Shown piece by piece: positions 46,540-56,838 of a DNA stretch of 64,000 nt. How positions within the stretch are numbered: position 1 is the stretch's first letter; every line of letters starts with the position of its first letter. The notes under the pieces are model-generated. The model was not told where the DNA came from. It saw only the letters and a program-made list of their open reading frames with translations, and searched no databases. The DNA is taken from positions 1 through 64,000 of the forward strand of contig CACJSJ010000004.1 of the NCBI GenBank assembly GCA_902596045.1. Direction: 5' to 3'. Made by a program: the position numbers and the translations under genes. The stretch is from an uncultured Pelagibacteraceae bacterium. GTDB taxonomy: Bacteria; Pseudomonadota; Alphaproteobacteria; Pelagibacterales; Pelagibacteraceae.

Positions 46540-46935
46540 ATGAGTTTAAGTGATCCAATTGGAGATATGATAGCAAGAGTGAAAAATGCACAAGCTAGAA
46601 ATCATAAAAAAGTTGAACTACCATCATCAAATTTTAAAGCTAAGATAGCAGATATTTTAAAAAATGAGGGTTTTATAAAAGATTTTAAAATAGCAAGTGA
46701 AGAAAAAAAAACTGTTCTATCACTTGAACTTAAGTACCACTCAGGAAATCCAGTTATAAGTAATTTTGAAAGAGTATCTAAACCTGGAAGAAGAATTTTT
46801 TCAAGTGCTAACGGTTTACCTAAAATTAACAATGGTTTAGGCATAGCAATTATATCTACGCCAAAAGGTGTAATGACAGATATGGATGCAAGAAAACAAA
46901 AAGTTGGTGGCGAAGTAATTTGTAAGGTATTTTAA
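46540..46935 (+). CDS. rpsH: 30S ribosomal protein S8
   Basis: S8 binds 16S rRNA and is the spc-operon repressor in Escherichia coli. The 131-residue protein shows DPIGDMIARVKNAQARNHKKV, SKPGRRIFSS and GGEVICKVF at the C-terminus. It lies 10 bases after rpsN, with AAAGGA before its ATG. Confidence 0.98.
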   Translation: MSLSDPIGDMIARVKNAQARNHKKVELPSSNFKAKIADILKNEGFIKDFKIASEEKKTVLSLELKYHSGNPVISNFERVSKPGRRIFSSANGLPKINNGLGIAIISTPKGVMTDMDARKQKVGGEVICKVF

Positions 46936-46937
46936 TT

Positions 46938-47477
46938 ATGTCTAAAATTGGAAAAACAAATATTGCTATACCTGAAAAAGTTAAAGTTGTACTAGCAGGA
47001 AATATATTAAATATTGAAGGACCACTTGGTAAAAAATCTTTAGATATAGATTTAGATATATTTAATTTAGAAATTAAAGAGGGTAAAGAAATATCAATTA
47101 AACCAAAAAAAATTGATCAAAATACAAAGCGTATTTGGGGTATGAAAAGAAGTCTAATAAATAACGCAGTTATTGGCTCAAGTGCTGGTTATGAAAAAAC
47201 TTTAGAATTAGTTGGTGTTGGTTACAGAGCGGCTTTAAAAGGAAATCAATTAAATTTGCAATTAGGTTATAGTCACGACATTAATTTTGATATTCCAGAG
47301 GGTATTAAAGTTTTAGTTGAAAAACAAACTACTCTCAAAATTTCTGGCTCTGATAAACAACAAGTTGGTGTAGTTGTGTCAAAAATTAAAACTTTTAGAA
47401 AAATTGAACCTTATAAAGGTAAAGGAATTAGAGAAAAAGGACAACATGTTCCAAAAAAAGAAGGAAAGAAAAAATAA
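46938..47477 (+). CDS. rplF: 50S ribosomal protein L6
   Basis: A 179-residue protein of the factor-binding region. It has the duplicated L6 fold; [21 protein letters not shown] and [23 protein letters not shown] mark the C-terminal signature. It overlaps rplR by one base. Confidence 0.98.
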   Translation: MSKIGKTNIAIPEKVKVVLAGNILNIEGPLGKKSLDIDLDIFNLEIKEGKEISIKPKKIDQNTKRIWGMKRSLINNAVIGSSAGYEKTLELVGVGYRAALKGNQLNLQLGYSHDINFDIPEGIKVLVEKQTTLKISGSDKQQVGVVVSKIKTFRKIEPYKGKGIREKGQHVPKKEGKKK

Positions 47478-47833
47478 TGAAGTTAACCACAAGTATAAGA
47501 AAAAAATTTAGAGTAACTAATAAAGTTAAAAAAGTTGCTTCAAAAGAAAGATTTAGATTATGTATTTCTAGATCTGCCAAAAACATATCTGCTCAAATTA
47601 TTGATGATAGTAAAAATATGACATTATTATCTGCTTCATCTGTAGAAAAAGATATTAAATCAAGATCTAAAGTAAATAAAACTGAACTTTCTAAAATTGT
47701 AGCTGAAAAATTAGCAAAAAAAGCACAAGAAAAAAAGATAACTAAAATATTTTTTGACCGAGGTATTTATAAATATCATGGTCGTGTAAAGATATTTGCT
47801 GAAACTTTACGTAAAAATGGAATGGATTTTTAA
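47477..47833 (+). CDS. rplR: 50S ribosomal protein L18
   Basis: L18 is the second 5S rRNA-binding protein. The 118-residue protein shows [42 protein letters not shown]. Normal length. It is followed after 2 bases by rpsE. Confidence 0.97.
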   Translation: MKLTTSIRKKFRVTNKVKKVASKERFRLCISRSAKNISAQIIDDSKNMTLLSASSVEKDIKSRSKVNKTELSKIVAEKLAKKAQEKKITKIFFDRGIYKYHGRVKIFAETLRKNGMDF

Positions 47834-47835
47834 TT

Positions 47836-48351
47836 ATGGATAATAACAAAGATAAAAAAACTGATGATATATTAGAAAAACTTGTTCACATTAACAGAAT
47901 TACTAAAGTTGTTAAAGGTGGAAGAAGATTTGGTTTTTCTGCTTTAGTGGTAGTTGGTAATCAAGCTGGAAAAATTGGAATTGCGCACGCAAAAGCAAAA
48001 CAAGTTCCTGATGCAATTAAAAAAGCTAATGAAATGGCAAGAAGAAAACTTACACACATTCCTTTAAGAGAAGGAAGAACAATTCATCATGATGTAAAAG
48101 CTAAAGATGGATCAGGAAAAATTGTTTTAAGAGCCGCTTCAAAAGGAACAGGCATAATTGCTGGAGGTCCAGTTAGAGCTGTTTGTGAAGTTTTAGGAGT
48201 AAAAGATATAGTCGCTAAATCTATGGGAACTTCAAACGCTCATAATGTCATAAGAGCTACCTTAAAAGCATTATTAAAACAAAATTCACCAAAACAAATT
48301 TCAGCAATTAGAAACAAAAAGATTTCTGAAATAATTGAAAAAAGAGGCTAA
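47836..48351 (+). CDS. rpsE: 30S ribosomal protein S5
   Basis: S5 shapes mRNA entry and decoding fidelity. The 171-residue protein shows HINRITKVVKGGRRFGFSALVVVG and GTGIIAGGPVRAVCEVLGV. Its stop overlaps the rplO ATG by one base (TAATG). The rpmD gene (L30), usually found at this point, is missing. Confidence 0.98.
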   Translation: MDNNKDKKTDDILEKLVHINRITKVVKGGRRFGFSALVVVGNQAGKIGIAHAKAKQVPDAIKKANEMARRKLTHIPLREGRTIHHDVKAKDGSGKIVLRAASKGTGIIAGGPVRAVCEVLGVKDIVAKSMGTSNAHNVIRATLKALLKQNSPKQISAIRNKKISEIIEKRG

Positions 48352-48806
48352 TGACTACATTCCTAAATAATAGAGAAAAAATTAATAAATCCAAAATTAG
48401 AGTTGGCAGAGGTATTGGATCTGGTAAAGGTAAAACTTGTGGAAGAGGAGTAAAAGGACAAAAATCAAGATCAGGTGTAGCAATTAAAAGCTTTGAAGGT
48501 GGTCAAATGCCTTTGTATAGACGTTTACCAAAAAGAGGTTTTAATCCAATTTCAAAAGACCAAATTGCAATTTTAAATTTAGAAAAAATTCAAACATTCA
48601 TAGATAAGAAAACAATTGATACAAAAGATGTTTTAAATTCTGATTTATTAAAAAAACTTAAAATTATAAATAAAAATTCATCTAAATTAAAAATTTTAGG
48701 GACTGGTGAAATAAAAGATAAAATTAACATTGAGGCAAATTTAGCTTCAAAATCTGCAGTTGCTAAACTTGAAAAAATTGGTGGATCAATCCAATTGAAA
48801 AAATAG
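48351..48806 (+). CDS. rplO: 50S ribosomal protein L15
   Basis: The 151-residue protein shows RVGRGIGSGKGKTCGRGVKGQKSRSG in outline (residues 18-43) and FEGGQMPLYRRLPKRGF, both L15 hallmarks. It follows rpsE directly and precedes secY by 11 bases. Confidence 0.98.
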   Translation: MTTFLNNREKINKSKIRVGRGIGSGKGKTCGRGVKGQKSRSGVAIKSFEGGQMPLYRRLPKRGFNPISKDQIAILNLEKIQTFIDKKTIDTKDVLNSDLLKKLKIINKNSSKLKILGTGEIKDKINIEANLASKSAVAKLEKIGGSIQLKK

Positions 48807-48817
48807 ATCATTTTAAT

Positions 48818-50098
48818 ATGAGTGCTTCTTCTACTTCAAATGATTTAAGAAATAGAATATTATTCACTATAGGTATACTTGCTGTTTATAGATTTGGAAC
48901 ATTTGTTCCTTTACCTGGTATTGATCCTGAACAGTTAAAAATTTTAATGGATGGTAATCAAAAAGGATTACTAGGAATGTTTAATGTTTTTGCTGGTGGA
49001 GCAGTAAGTAGAATGGCTATTTTTGCTTTAGGTATAATGCCTTACATTTCATCATCAATCATTGTTCAATTATTAACTGGTGTATCGGATTATTTCAAAA
49101 ATCTTAAATCACAAGGAGAAACAGGGAGAGCGAAAATCACTCAAATAACAAGATATGGAACTGTATTACTAGCAACAGTTCAAGGTTATGGTCTAGCAGT
49201 AGGTTTAGAATCTTCTGCCAATTTAGTCATTAATCCTGGTTTATTTTTTAAGATTTCTACAGTTACAACAATTGTAGCTGGTACTTTATTTCTAATGTGG
49301 CTTGGTGAACAAATTACTCAAAGAGGTATCGGAAATGGAATATCTTTAATTATTTTTGCTGGAATTGTAGCTGAAATACCTAGAGCCTTAGTGACAACTT
49401 TTGAACTTGGTAGAACTGGAGCTGTTTCTACAATTATGATTTTATCTTTATTTATATTATTAATAGTTACAATACTTTTCATAGTTTTTATGGAAAGAGC
49501 ACTTAGAAAAATATTAATTAATTATCCTAAAAGACAAATGGGTAACAAGATGTACGGCGGTGAGTCATCTCATTTGCCTTTAAAGATAAATCAAGCAGGT
49601 GTAATTCCAGCAATTTTTGCATCAGCATTATTGTTATTGCCAGTTACATTTTCTAATTTCAATTTTTCTGATAATGAAACTTTTTTAAATTTAAGTTCTT
49701 TTTTTACACAAGGTCAGCCACTGTATATGTTGCTTTATGGTTCAGGAATCATTTTTTTCACTTTTTTTTATACCTCCATTACTTTTAACCCAACCGAGAC
49801 AGCAGAGAATTTAAGAAAATATGGTGGTTTTGTTCCTGGAATTAGACCTGGCGAAAGTACAGCTATATATATAGAAAATATTCTTACAAGATTAACAACC
49901 ATAGGAGCTCTATATTTAACTTTAGTTTGTTTAATGCCTGAATTTTTGATTGCAAATTACCCAATTCCATTTTATTTAGGCGGTGCTTCTATTTTGATAG
50001 TTGTTGTTGTCGCAATAGATACTGTAACACAAATTCAAACTAGACTTATGAGTTCGCAGTATGAACAATTGATTAAAAAGACAAAATTTGGAAGATAA
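48818..50098 (+). CDS. secY: Preprotein translocase subunit SecY
   Basis: SecY is the protein-conducting channel. The 426-residue protein has ten predicted helices, the plug-region sequence near GLLGMFNVFAGGAVSRMAIFALGIMPYI in outline, QRGIGNGISLIIFAGIVAE and the cytoplasmic loop KRQMGNKMYGGESSHLPLKIN. It works with the SecE at 25936. adk starts 5 bases later. Confidence 0.98.
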   Translation: MSASSTSNDLRNRILFTIGILAVYRFGTFVPLPGIDPEQLKILMDGNQKGLLGMFNVFAGGAVSRMAIFALGIMPYISSSIIVQLLTGVSDYFKNLKSQGETGRAKITQITRYGTVLLATVQGYGLAVGLESSANLVINPGLFFKISTVTTIVAGTLFLMWLGEQITQRGIGNGISLIIFAGIVAEIPRALVTTFELGRTGAVSTIMILSLFILLIVTILFIVFMERALRKILINYPKRQMGNKMYGGESSHLPLKINQAGVIPAIFASALLLLPVTFSNFNFSDNETFLNLSSFFTQGQPLYMLLYGSGIIFFTFFYTSITFNPTETAENLRKYGGFVPGIRPGESTAIYIENILTRLTTIGALYLTLVCLMPEFLIANYPIPFYLGGASILIVVVVAIDTVTQIQTRLMSSQYEQLIKKTKFGR

Positions 50099-50103
50099 TT
50101 TAA

Positions 50104-50667
50104 GTGAATATTATTTTATTTGGTCCCCCTGGTGCAGGAAAAGGTACTCAAGCTAAATATTTAGTTAAAAAAATTAATGGTTTTCAAATTTCTACTGGTG
50201 AAATGTTGAGAGATGAAATCAAAAAAGATACTGAGATTGGAAAAATTATAATTAACGATATGAATGATGGAAAGTTTGTAAGTGACGAAATTGTTAATAA
50301 TCTTATCAAAAAAATATTATCTGATCCTCAAAAAAAAGATAGATTAATATTTGATGGATACCCAAGATCTATTAACCAAGCTAAAAATTTAAGTTTGTTA
50401 TTAGATGAATCAAATCAAAAAATAGATTTTATTTTTTTTCTTAATGTGGACAAAAAAACAATAATAGAGAGAATTGAAAAAAGAAAAATTATAGAGAAAA
50501 GATCTGATGATGAGCTAAATACAATTCTTAGAAGGTATGATACCTATATGGAAACTACCAAACCAGTCTTAGATTTCTACTCTAAAAAACCAAATTTTCA
50601 TGAGATTGATGGTGCTCTTGAAATAGATGAAATAACTAGGAAAATTGACACTTTTATCAATGTTTAA
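50104..50667 (+). CDS. adk: Adenylate kinase (short-lid form)
   Basis: Adenylate kinase interconverts ATP, AMP and ADP. The 187-residue protein starts with GTG at 50104, immediately before the P-loop segment IILFGPPGAGKGTQ. FDGYPRSINQA and the LID-region arginine pair (RSDDELNTILRRYDTY) follow. The LID insertion of long-type enzymes and its zinc cysteines are missing, as in other short alphaproteobacterial forms. Confidence 0.95.
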   Translation: MNIILFGPPGAGKGTQAKYLVKKINGFQISTGEMLRDEIKKDTEIGKIIINDMNDGKFVSDEIVNNLIKKILSDPQKKDRLIFDGYPRSINQAKNLSLLLDESNQKIDFIFFLNVDKKTIIERIEKRKIIEKRSDDELNTILRRYDTYMETTKPVLDFYSKKPNFHEIDGALEIDEITRKIDTFINV

Positions 50668-50671
50668 GACA

Positions 50672-50699
50672 TTGACTTTAAAAGATCTTCTTATATAAA
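50672..50699 (+). promoter_or_regulatory. Candidate promoter for the rpsM-rpsK-rpoA-rplQ operon
   Basis: TTGACT (50672-50677), a 16-base spacer and TATAAA (50694-50699) lie in the 56-base gap after adk. Transcription would start near 50706, about 18 bases before rpsM. This gap is the widest in the whole ribosomal run from rpsL to rplQ, which fits a separate start for the alpha operon. Confidence 0.5.
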
Positions 50700-50723
50700 A
50701 GGCTCAAATTTATCACATTATAT

Positions 50724-51107
50724 ATGGCTCGGATCGCAGGTATTAACATTCCACAAAATAAGCTTGTTCATATAGGCTTAACTTATATTTATGGTATTGG
50801 TGATAAATTTTCTCATCAAATTTGTAAATCTCTTGAAATACCTAAAGAAAAAAGAGTTAACGATTTAACTGATGAGGAGATTTTAAAAATTAGAGAATAT
50901 ATAGATCAAAATTTTAAAGTGGAAGGTGATTTAAGAAGAGACTATTCATTAAGCATCAAAAGATTAATAGATCTTGCTTGCTATAGAGGCTCAAGACACA
51001 GAAAGAAATTACCTGTAAGAGGACAAAGGACCAGATGTAATGCTAGAACAAGAAAAGGTAAAGCTATAGCTATCGCAGGTAAAAAATTAACCCCACTTAA
51101 AAAATAA
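50724..51107 (+). CDS. rpsM: 30S ribosomal protein S13
   Basis: S13 contacts the P-site tRNA and the L5 bridge. The 127-residue protein shows [50 protein letters not shown] in outline. It is slightly longer than Escherichia coli S13 (118). infA and rpmJ, often found just upstream in other bacteria, are absent here. Confidence 0.98.
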   Translation: MARIAGINIPQNKLVHIGLTYIYGIGDKFSHQICKSLEIPKEKRVNDLTDEEILKIREYIDQNFKVEGDLRRDYSLSIKRLIDLACYRGSRHRKKLPVRGQRTRCNARTRKGKAIAIAGKKLTPLKK

Positions 51108-51109
51108 AA

Positions 51110-51559
51110 ATGGTTAAAGCAGACAAAGTTGAAGATAAAAATCAAAAGGGTGAAAAATCATCTAAGAAAATAAATAAAAGTACTTATTCAAAAAAAAAGA
51201 AAATTAAAAAAAACATTTTGAATGGAATTGCCTATGTTCAATCTACATTTAATAATACAATTATTTCAATTGCGGACACAAATGGTAATGTAATATCTTG
51301 GGCTTCTGCAGGACAAAAAGGTTTTAAAGGATCAAGAAAATCTACTCCATATGCAGCTCAAATTGCTGCAGATGCTGCTGCTTCTAAAGCTTTAGACTAT
51401 GGAATGAAAACTTTATCTGTAGAAGTTAAGGGACCTGGATCAGGTAGAGAAACAGCTTTAAGAGCTTTACAAGCTAGAGGATTTAAAATTTTATCAATTA
51501 AAGATACAACGCCAATGCCTCATAATGGTACGCGTCCACCAAAAAAAAGGAGAGTTTAA
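51110..51559 (+). CDS. rpsK: 30S ribosomal protein S11 (with lysine-rich N-terminal extension)
   Basis: S11 sits on the 30S platform. The 149-residue protein keeps the core ([58 protein letters not shown]). The first 35 or so residues ([19 protein letters not shown] and more) are lysine-rich and about 20 residues longer than usual. It overlaps rpoA by one base. Confidence 0.97.
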   Translation: MVKADKVEDKNQKGEKSSKKINKSTYSKKKKIKKNILNGIAYVQSTFNNTIISIADTNGNVISWASAGQKGFKGSRKSTPYAAQIAADAAASKALDYGMKTLSVEVKGPGSGRETALRALQARGFKILSIKDTTPMPHNGTRPPKKRRV

Positions 51560-52587
51560 TGGAAACTTTAGATGTTAATGTAAAAAATTGGAAATCGTTA
51601 ATCAAACCAGCAAAACTCGATGTTAAAATAAGCGAGGACCTTTCTTATGCCAAAATTATAGCAGAACCTTTAGAAAAGGGCTATGGTTTAACATTAGGTA
51701 ATTCTTTAAGAAGAATATTATTATCTTCAATTAGAGGTGCAGCAGTTACTTCAATACAAATAGATGGAGTGTTACATGAATTCACTTCAATTAAGGGTGT
51801 AAGAGAAGATGTTACAGACATTGTTCTTAATGTAAAATCATTAGCATTAAAATCCTCTGCAGAGGGTACAAAAAAATTAATCTTAGATGCAAAAGGACCA
51901 GGTGAAATAAAAGCATCAGATATAACTTCTGTTGCTGACGTTGAAATATTAAATCCTGATTTAGTAATATGTAATCTAGATGAAAACACAAACTTTCACA
52001 TGGAGATGAATGTTAATACAGGAAAAGGTTACGTTCCAGCAGATTTAAATAAACCGGAGGAGCCACCTTTAGGATTAATAGCAATAGACTCATTATATAG
52101 TCCTGTTAAAAAAGTTTCATTTTCAATAAGCACAGCAAGAGAAGGTAAAGCTCTTGATTATGATAAACTTACAATGGAAGTTGAAACTAATGGCTCTATT
52201 TCGGCAGAGGATGCCGTTGCATATTCTGCACGTATATTTCAAGATCAACTCAAAATGTTCATTAACTTTGATGAACCTGTAGAGGCACCAATAAAAGAAG
52301 TCTCGACTGAGCCCGAATTTAATAAAAATCTTTTAAGAAAAGTGGACGAGTTAGAATTATCAGTAAGATCAATGAATTGTCTTAAAAATGATAACATCAT
52401 CTATATAGGTGATCTTGTACAAAAATCTGAGGGAGAAATGTTGAGAACACCTAATTTTGGTAGAAAATCACTTAATGAGATTAAAGAGGTGTTAACTGGT
52501 ATGTCTTTATATTTAGGCATGGAAATACCTAACTGGCCACCAGATAATATCGCAGAAATGTCTAAAAAATTAGAGGAAACTATCTAA
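51559..52587 (+). CDS. rpoA: RNA polymerase alpha subunit
   Basis: The 342-residue alpha subunit initiates polymerase assembly and contacts UP elements. The N-terminal domain shows [23 protein letters not shown] and [19 protein letters not shown]. The C-terminal domain has the helix-hairpin-helix [23 protein letters not shown] and [16 protein letters not shown]. It overlaps rplQ by one base. Confidence 0.99.
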   Translation: METLDVNVKNWKSLIKPAKLDVKISEDLSYAKIIAEPLEKGYGLTLGNSLRRILLSSIRGAAVTSIQIDGVLHEFTSIKGVREDVTDIVLNVKSLALKSSAEGTKKLILDAKGPGEIKASDITSVADVEILNPDLVICNLDENTNFHMEMNVNTGKGYVPADLNKPEEPPLGLIAIDSLYSPVKKVSFSISTAREGKALDYDKLTMEVETNGSISAEDAVAYSARIFQDQLKMFINFDEPVEAPIKEVSTEPEFNKNLLRKVDELELSVRSMNCLKNDNIIYIGDLVQKSEGEMLRTPNFGRKSLNEIKEVLTGMSLYLGMEIPNWPPDNIAEMSKKLEETI

Positions 52588-53030
52588 TGAGACACGGAAT
52601 GGCAAATAAGAAGTTAAATAGAACTTCTGAACATCGAAAAGCGCTTTTAAAAAATATGCTTAATTCATTAATTAAGTATGAGCAGATTAAAACGACTTTG
52701 CCAAAAGCTAAATTTTTAAAACCTCAAGCAGATAAAATTATCACTCTTGGCAAAAAAGAAACTTTGCAAACAACTAAAATGTTAGTTTCAAAATTACAAG
52801 ACATAAAATCAGCTAATAAAGTAAAAAAAACTTTGTCAAAAAGATATGAAAAAAGAAATGGTGGATACACTCGTATTATAAAAGCTGGTTTTAGATATGG
52901 TGATAATGCTCCGATGGCAATTATTGAATTTGTGGATAGAGATTTAGAAGCTAAAAGAGTTGATAAAAAAAAGAAAGATTCATCTAAAGAAACCCCGAAA
53001 GCTGAAGAAAAAAAGACAACAACAGCATAA
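52587..53030 (+). CDS. rplQ: 50S ribosomal protein L17
   Basis: The 147-residue protein shows [24 protein letters not shown] in outline and YTRIIKAGFRYGDNAPMAIIEFVDR. A lysine/glutamate-rich tail of about 25 residues extends past the core. It closes the ribosomal run; no clear terminator follows, and the next gene begins 10 bases later. Confidence 0.98.
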   Translation: MRHGMANKKLNRTSEHRKALLKNMLNSLIKYEQIKTTLPKAKFLKPQADKIITLGKKETLQTTKMLVSKLQDIKSANKVKKTLSKRYEKRNGGYTRIIKAGFRYGDNAPMAIIEFVDRDLEAKRVDKKKKDSSKETPKAEEKKTTTA

Positions 53031-53040
53031 TTCTTAAATT

Positions 53041-53958
53041 ATGAAAAAGTCATACATCGTTGATTCAACGTGTAAGAATATGCGTGTTGATCGATTTATT
53101 AGACTAATTTTAGGAAAAATTCCTCAAAGCTTAATTGAAAAAAATCTTAGAGCTGGAAAAATTAAATTAAACAAAAAAAAAATTAAAAGTTCTCATAAAG
53201 TCAATATTAATGATCAAATCGATTTATTTAATTTAGAATTTAAAGACTCATTAATTCAAAAAAAGGTCAAATTTGAACCTTCAAAACAAATTATTAAATC
53301 GAATGAAAATCAGATTATCGATAATAACGATAACTTTATTGTTTTAAATAAAAGTTCTGGTATTTCTGTGCAAGGTGGGACTAAATCTAAAAAAAATCTT
53401 GTAGATATATTTGCTAAAAGTGAAATCTTCAAAGATACCAAACCTTACTCTGTTCATAGACTTGACAAAGATACTTCTGGAGTTTTTATAATGGCAAAAA
53501 CAAGAGAAAGCGCTCAATTACTTACTTCATTGTTCAGATTACGTAAAGTTCACAAAACCTACTTAGCCGTATGTCATGGTGAGCTTGATAAAAATTCAGG
53601 TGAATGGAATGATGATTTAGTAAGATATGATGGTAAAAAAAAAATAATAGAAAAAGCAAAAACATTATATAGGGTAATTGATAAAAATTCTGAAGCAAGT
53701 TTAATTGAGTTAAAACCTATCACAGGAAGAAAACATCAGTTACGAAAACAGTTGTACGCAATAGGACAACCAATATTTGGTGATCTAAAGTACAAACTTT
53801 CTAATTCAAGTAAAGGTCTTAATAAAAACTTAATGTTACATTCATATCAAATTAGATTTATGATCAATGAAGTAAAATATACTTATACAGCGCTATTACC
53901 AGAATATTTTAAGAAATTATTAAAAGCTAAACGTTTAAATTTTTCAGACTTGAAATAA
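53041..53958 (+). CDS. RluC/RluD-family pseudouridine synthase
   Basis: A 305-residue pseudouridine synthase. An S4 RNA-binding domain (about residues 14-60: [24 protein letters not shown]) precedes the catalytic domain, whose signature [18 protein letters not shown] holds the catalytic aspartate. [15 protein letters not shown] and QPIFGDLKY follow. It most resembles RluC, which acts on 23S rRNA, but RluD-type specificity cannot be excluded. The last 32 bases overlap the convergent lipB gene. Confidence 0.88.
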   Translation: MKKSYIVDSTCKNMRVDRFIRLILGKIPQSLIEKNLRAGKIKLNKKKIKSSHKVNINDQIDLFNLEFKDSLIQKKVKFEPSKQIIKSNENQIIDNNDNFIVLNKSSGISVQGGTKSKKNLVDIFAKSEIFKDTKPYSVHRLDKDTSGVFIMAKTRESAQLLTSLFRLRKVHKTYLAVCHGELDKNSGEWNDDLVRYDGKKKIIEKAKTLYRVIDKNSEASLIELKPITGRKHQLRKQLYAIGQPIFGDLKYKLSNSSKGLNKNLMLHSYQIRFMINEVKYTYTALLPEYFKKLLKAKRLNFSDLK

Positions 53959-54556
53959 AATTATTAATTAAAATTTCATCAATTTTATGAAATTTTAATT
54001 TAGAAATTTTTGATAAATTAGTAACTTTTTTGTCTGAAATTCCACAAGGTATTATTTTTTTATATGGCTCTAAATCATTTTTTATATTTAAACAAAAACC
54101 ATGATAGGCAATCCATTTGCTAACTCTAACACCTATTGCAGCAACTTTTTCTATTTTGCCTTTATTATTAAACCAAATACCAATATTTTCTCGATCAGCA
54201 TGACATTCTATATTAAATTCCCTTAAAGTTGCGATAATTGAATTTTCAATTACTGAAATAAATTTTCTTACATCTTTTTTTCTATTTCTTAGATCAATAA
54301 CAAAATAAAACATTAATTGACCTGGTCCATGATAGGTAATTTTGCCCCCACGATTTGTTTCATAAATATTTATTGATTTATCAATAATATCATTTTTAGA
54401 ATAGCTTGTACCTGCTGTAAAAATAGGTTCATGTTCCAATATCCATATAAGTTCTTTCTCTTCATTTTTACTAACTAATTTTGATCTAGCTTCAAGTTGA
54501 GTTAAAGCATCATTATATTTTATTGGTTTTGTTGATTTTTTGATCTCTATATCCAT
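53927..54556 (-). CDS. lipB: Octanoyl-(acyl carrier protein)-protein octanoyltransferase
   Basis: LipB transfers octanoate from ACP to lipoyl domains. The 209-residue protein shows [36 protein letters not shown] and [22 protein letters not shown], which contains the catalytic lysine, and the catalytic cysteine in [12 protein letters not shown]. The gene is alone on the minus strand, convergent and overlapping with the pseudouridine synthase and divergent from mgtE (60-base gap). Confidence 0.95.
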   Translation of the reverse strand: MDIEIKKSTKPIKYNDALTQLEARSKLVSKNEEKELIWILEHEPIFTAGTSYSKNDIIDKSINIYETNRGGKITYHGPGQLMFYFVIDLRNRKKDVRKFISVIENSIIATLREFNIECHADRENIGIWFNNKGKIEKVAAIGVRVSKWIAYHGFCLNIKNDLEPYKKIIPCGISDKKVTNLSKISKLKFHKIDEILINNFISSLKNLNV

Positions 54557-54616
54557 AAAAAAATTGTATTCTCTATATTATGTATTAAAAGTTCCGACTG
54601 AATAATAGGTATTTTT

Positions 54617-55990
54617 ATGACTTTAATTAAAAAAATCAAAGATAAAAAAGTCAACTTTGAATTTAACAAAGAGTACATCAAAGTAGTTACTGACAAGATA
54701 AGCAGTAATGATGCTCTGTTTATTTCAAATTCATTTAAAGAAATGCACCCAGCAGATGCTGCTGATATAATCGAGCATTTAGGTGAAAATGATAGAGAAA
54801 AACTAATAAAGTTAAATAATTTTAGAATTGACCCCGAAGTTTTTATTGAATTAAATGAATCAGTTCAATCAGAAATTATTAAATTTCTTTCATCAGATGC
54901 TATTGTAAGAATATTAAAAAATTTAGAATCAGATGATGCTATTTCCATCTTAGAAAATGTTGAAGAAAAAGACAAAAATTCGATACTAAGTTCGTTACCT
55001 CCAAAAGACCGTTTTGCCTTGTTAGAAGGACTAAGTTATCCAGAAGATAGTGCTGCTAGAATAATGCAAAGAGAATTTACTGCAATTCCTAGCAATTGGT
55101 CTGTAGGTCAAACTATAGATTACTTAAGAGAAAATAAAGATTTGCCAGAGCAATTTCTAGAAATTTATATTGTAGATGAAAATTTTAAACCAATTGGTAC
55201 CGTTCCATCATCTAAAGTTTTAAGAACTGCTAGAGAAACAAAAATGTCATCAATTATGGATGATATGACTTTTTTAATTCCTGTTGATATGGATAGAGAA
55301 GAAGTCGGTAATTTATTTGAGAATTACAATCTTAATTCAGCGTGTGTAGTAGATAAAACAAATAAGTTAGTTGGAATGATTACTTCAGATGATGTATTGA
55401 CTGTTTTAAAAGAAGAAGCTGAAGAAGATGCATTGAGGTTAGCTGGAGTAGGTGATGAAGAAATTACTGATGGAGTAATAACAAAAACAAAAAGAAGATT
55501 TAATTGGTTACTTTTGAATTTATTTACAGCCTTTTTAGCAACATATTGTATAAGTTTATTTGGTGCTACTATTGAACAAATGGTAGTTTTAGCATTCTTA
55601 ATGCCTATTGTTGCCTCAATGGGGGGTAATGCAGGGATGCAGACTCTTGCTGTTACAGTTAGGACCTTGGCTACTAACGATTTAACAAAAAATAATTTTA
55701 ATCAAAATATTTTGAAAGAATTTAATATAGGTATTTTGAATGGTATTATTTTTGCAATTATCAGTTCTATAATTGTACAATTATGGTTTCAAGATATCCA
55801 ACTTTCATTAATAATATCAATTTCAATGATATTAACAATGGTTGTCGCTGGGTTATTTGGAATTTTAGTGCCTGTAACTTTAAAAAAAATGAATATTGAT
55901 CCTGCGATAGCCTCAAGTGTTTTTGTTACTACAATTACTGATGTAATTGGATTTGTATCTTTTTTAGGTGTCGGTGCTTATTTTTTATAA
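54617..55990 (+). CDS. mgtE: MgtE-family magnesium transporter
   Basis: A 457-residue MgtE magnesium channel. Domains in order: the superhelical N domain (EMHPADAADIIEHLGENDREK in outline), two CBS domains (RIMQREFTAIPSNWSVGQTI, MDDMTFLIPVDMDREEVGNLF), a plug helix, and five membrane helices with FLMPIVASMGGNAGMQTLAVTVR forming the pore. Mg2+ bound by the cytoplasmic domains gates the channel. The gap upstream is too short for a known Mg-sensing riboswitch. Confidence 0.95.
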   Translation: MTLIKKIKDKKVNFEFNKEYIKVVTDKISSNDALFISNSFKEMHPADAADIIEHLGENDREKLIKLNNFRIDPEVFIELNESVQSEIIKFLSSDAIVRILKNLESDDAISILENVEEKDKNSILSSLPPKDRFALLEGLSYPEDSAARIMQREFTAIPSNWSVGQTIDYLRENKDLPEQFLEIYIVDENFKPIGTVPSSKVLRTARETKMSSIMDDMTFLIPVDMDREEVGNLFENYNLNSACVVDKTNKLVGMITSDDVLTVLKEEAEEDALRLAGVGDEEITDGVITKTKRRFNWLLLNLFTAFLATYCISLFGATIEQMVVLAFLMPIVASMGGNAGMQTLAVTVRTLATNDLTKNNFNQNILKEFNIGILNGIIFAIISSIIVQLWFQDIQLSLIISISMILTMVVAGLFGILVPVTLKKMNIDPAIASSVFVTTITDVIGFVSFLGVGAYFL

Positions 55991-55991
55991 A

Positions 55992-56804
55992 CTAAAAATT
56001 ATCAATTAATCTAACCCTATTAATATAATAAGCTATAAATAATTTTGAATTTTTAACTTTATTTGAAACTTTAAGGTTAAATTTGTTTCTCAATTCTAAA
56101 TAATCTAACTTTATATTAAATGAATTTATAAGTTCTTTTTTTTTATCAGATATAAGTTTTTTAATATTTCTACTTTTAGATAGTTTTTTTTTTAATAAAA
56201 AAATTTCTTTAGATATCAATTTGGCTTGTATAAGTTCATTTTTACTTAAAAGTTTATTTCTTGATGAAAATGCAAGTTTATTATTATCTCTTATAGTCTT
56301 ACATGAAATAATCTTCATATTGAGTTGTTTTGGTATATATTTATTAACTAAAAATAGTTGTTGAAAATCTTTTTCACCTAAATAAATTTTTTGAGGCTTA
56401 ATCAACTTAGTTAGTCGCTCCATAACGTCAATGACTCCCTCAAAATGACCTATTCTAAATTTTGCGCATAGTATCTTATCTTTTTTTTTGAGTTGTATTG
56501 ACGATTTTCTTTTAAGATAATAGACATCTTTTACTTTGGGCATATATAAGAAATTAATTTTTAATTTTTTTAATATTGAAAGATCTTTTTTTTTATTTCT
56601 AGGATAATTTTTAAAATCGTTTTTGTTATTAAATTGAGTAGGATTTATAAAAATACTAACAATGGTTTTTTTGCATTCGTTTAAAGATTTTTTTATTAAC
56701 GAAATATGCCCTTTGTGAAGACCACCCATTGTCGGCACAAAGCCTAAGTTTGAAACATCAGATAATGCCTCATTTAAATCATTATTACTTATTAAAATTT
56801 TCAT
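55992..56804 (-). CDS. panC: Pantothenate synthetase
   Basis: PanC condenses pantoate and beta-alanine, using ATP, to make pantothenate. The protein shows LGFVPTMGGLHKGHISLI with the HxGH nucleotide motif, NPTQFNNKNDF, YLGEKDFQQLFLV and IRDNNKLAFSSRN, the standard active-site segments. The frame opens at 56834, but the ATG at 56804 (MKILISNND) gives the normal start and leaves a 34-base gap to galU. The stop lies one base from the mgtE stop. panB is not in the window. Confidence 0.92.
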   Translation of the reverse strand: MKILISNNDLNEALSDVSNLGFVPTMGGLHKGHISLIKKSLNECKKTIVSIFINPTQFNNKNDFKNYPRNKKKDLSILKKLKINFLYMPKVKDVYYLKRKSSIQLKKKDKILCAKFRIGHFEGVIDVMERLTKLIKPQKIYLGEKDFQQLFLVNKYIPKQLNMKIISCKTIRDNNKLAFSSRNKLLSKNELIQAKLISKEIFLLKKKLSKSRNIKKLISDKKKELINSFNIKLDYLELRNKFNLKVSNKVKNSKLFIAYYINRVRLIDNF

Positions 56805-56838
56805 TTGTATAAAATAATTTAATAAGTAAAACATTTAA

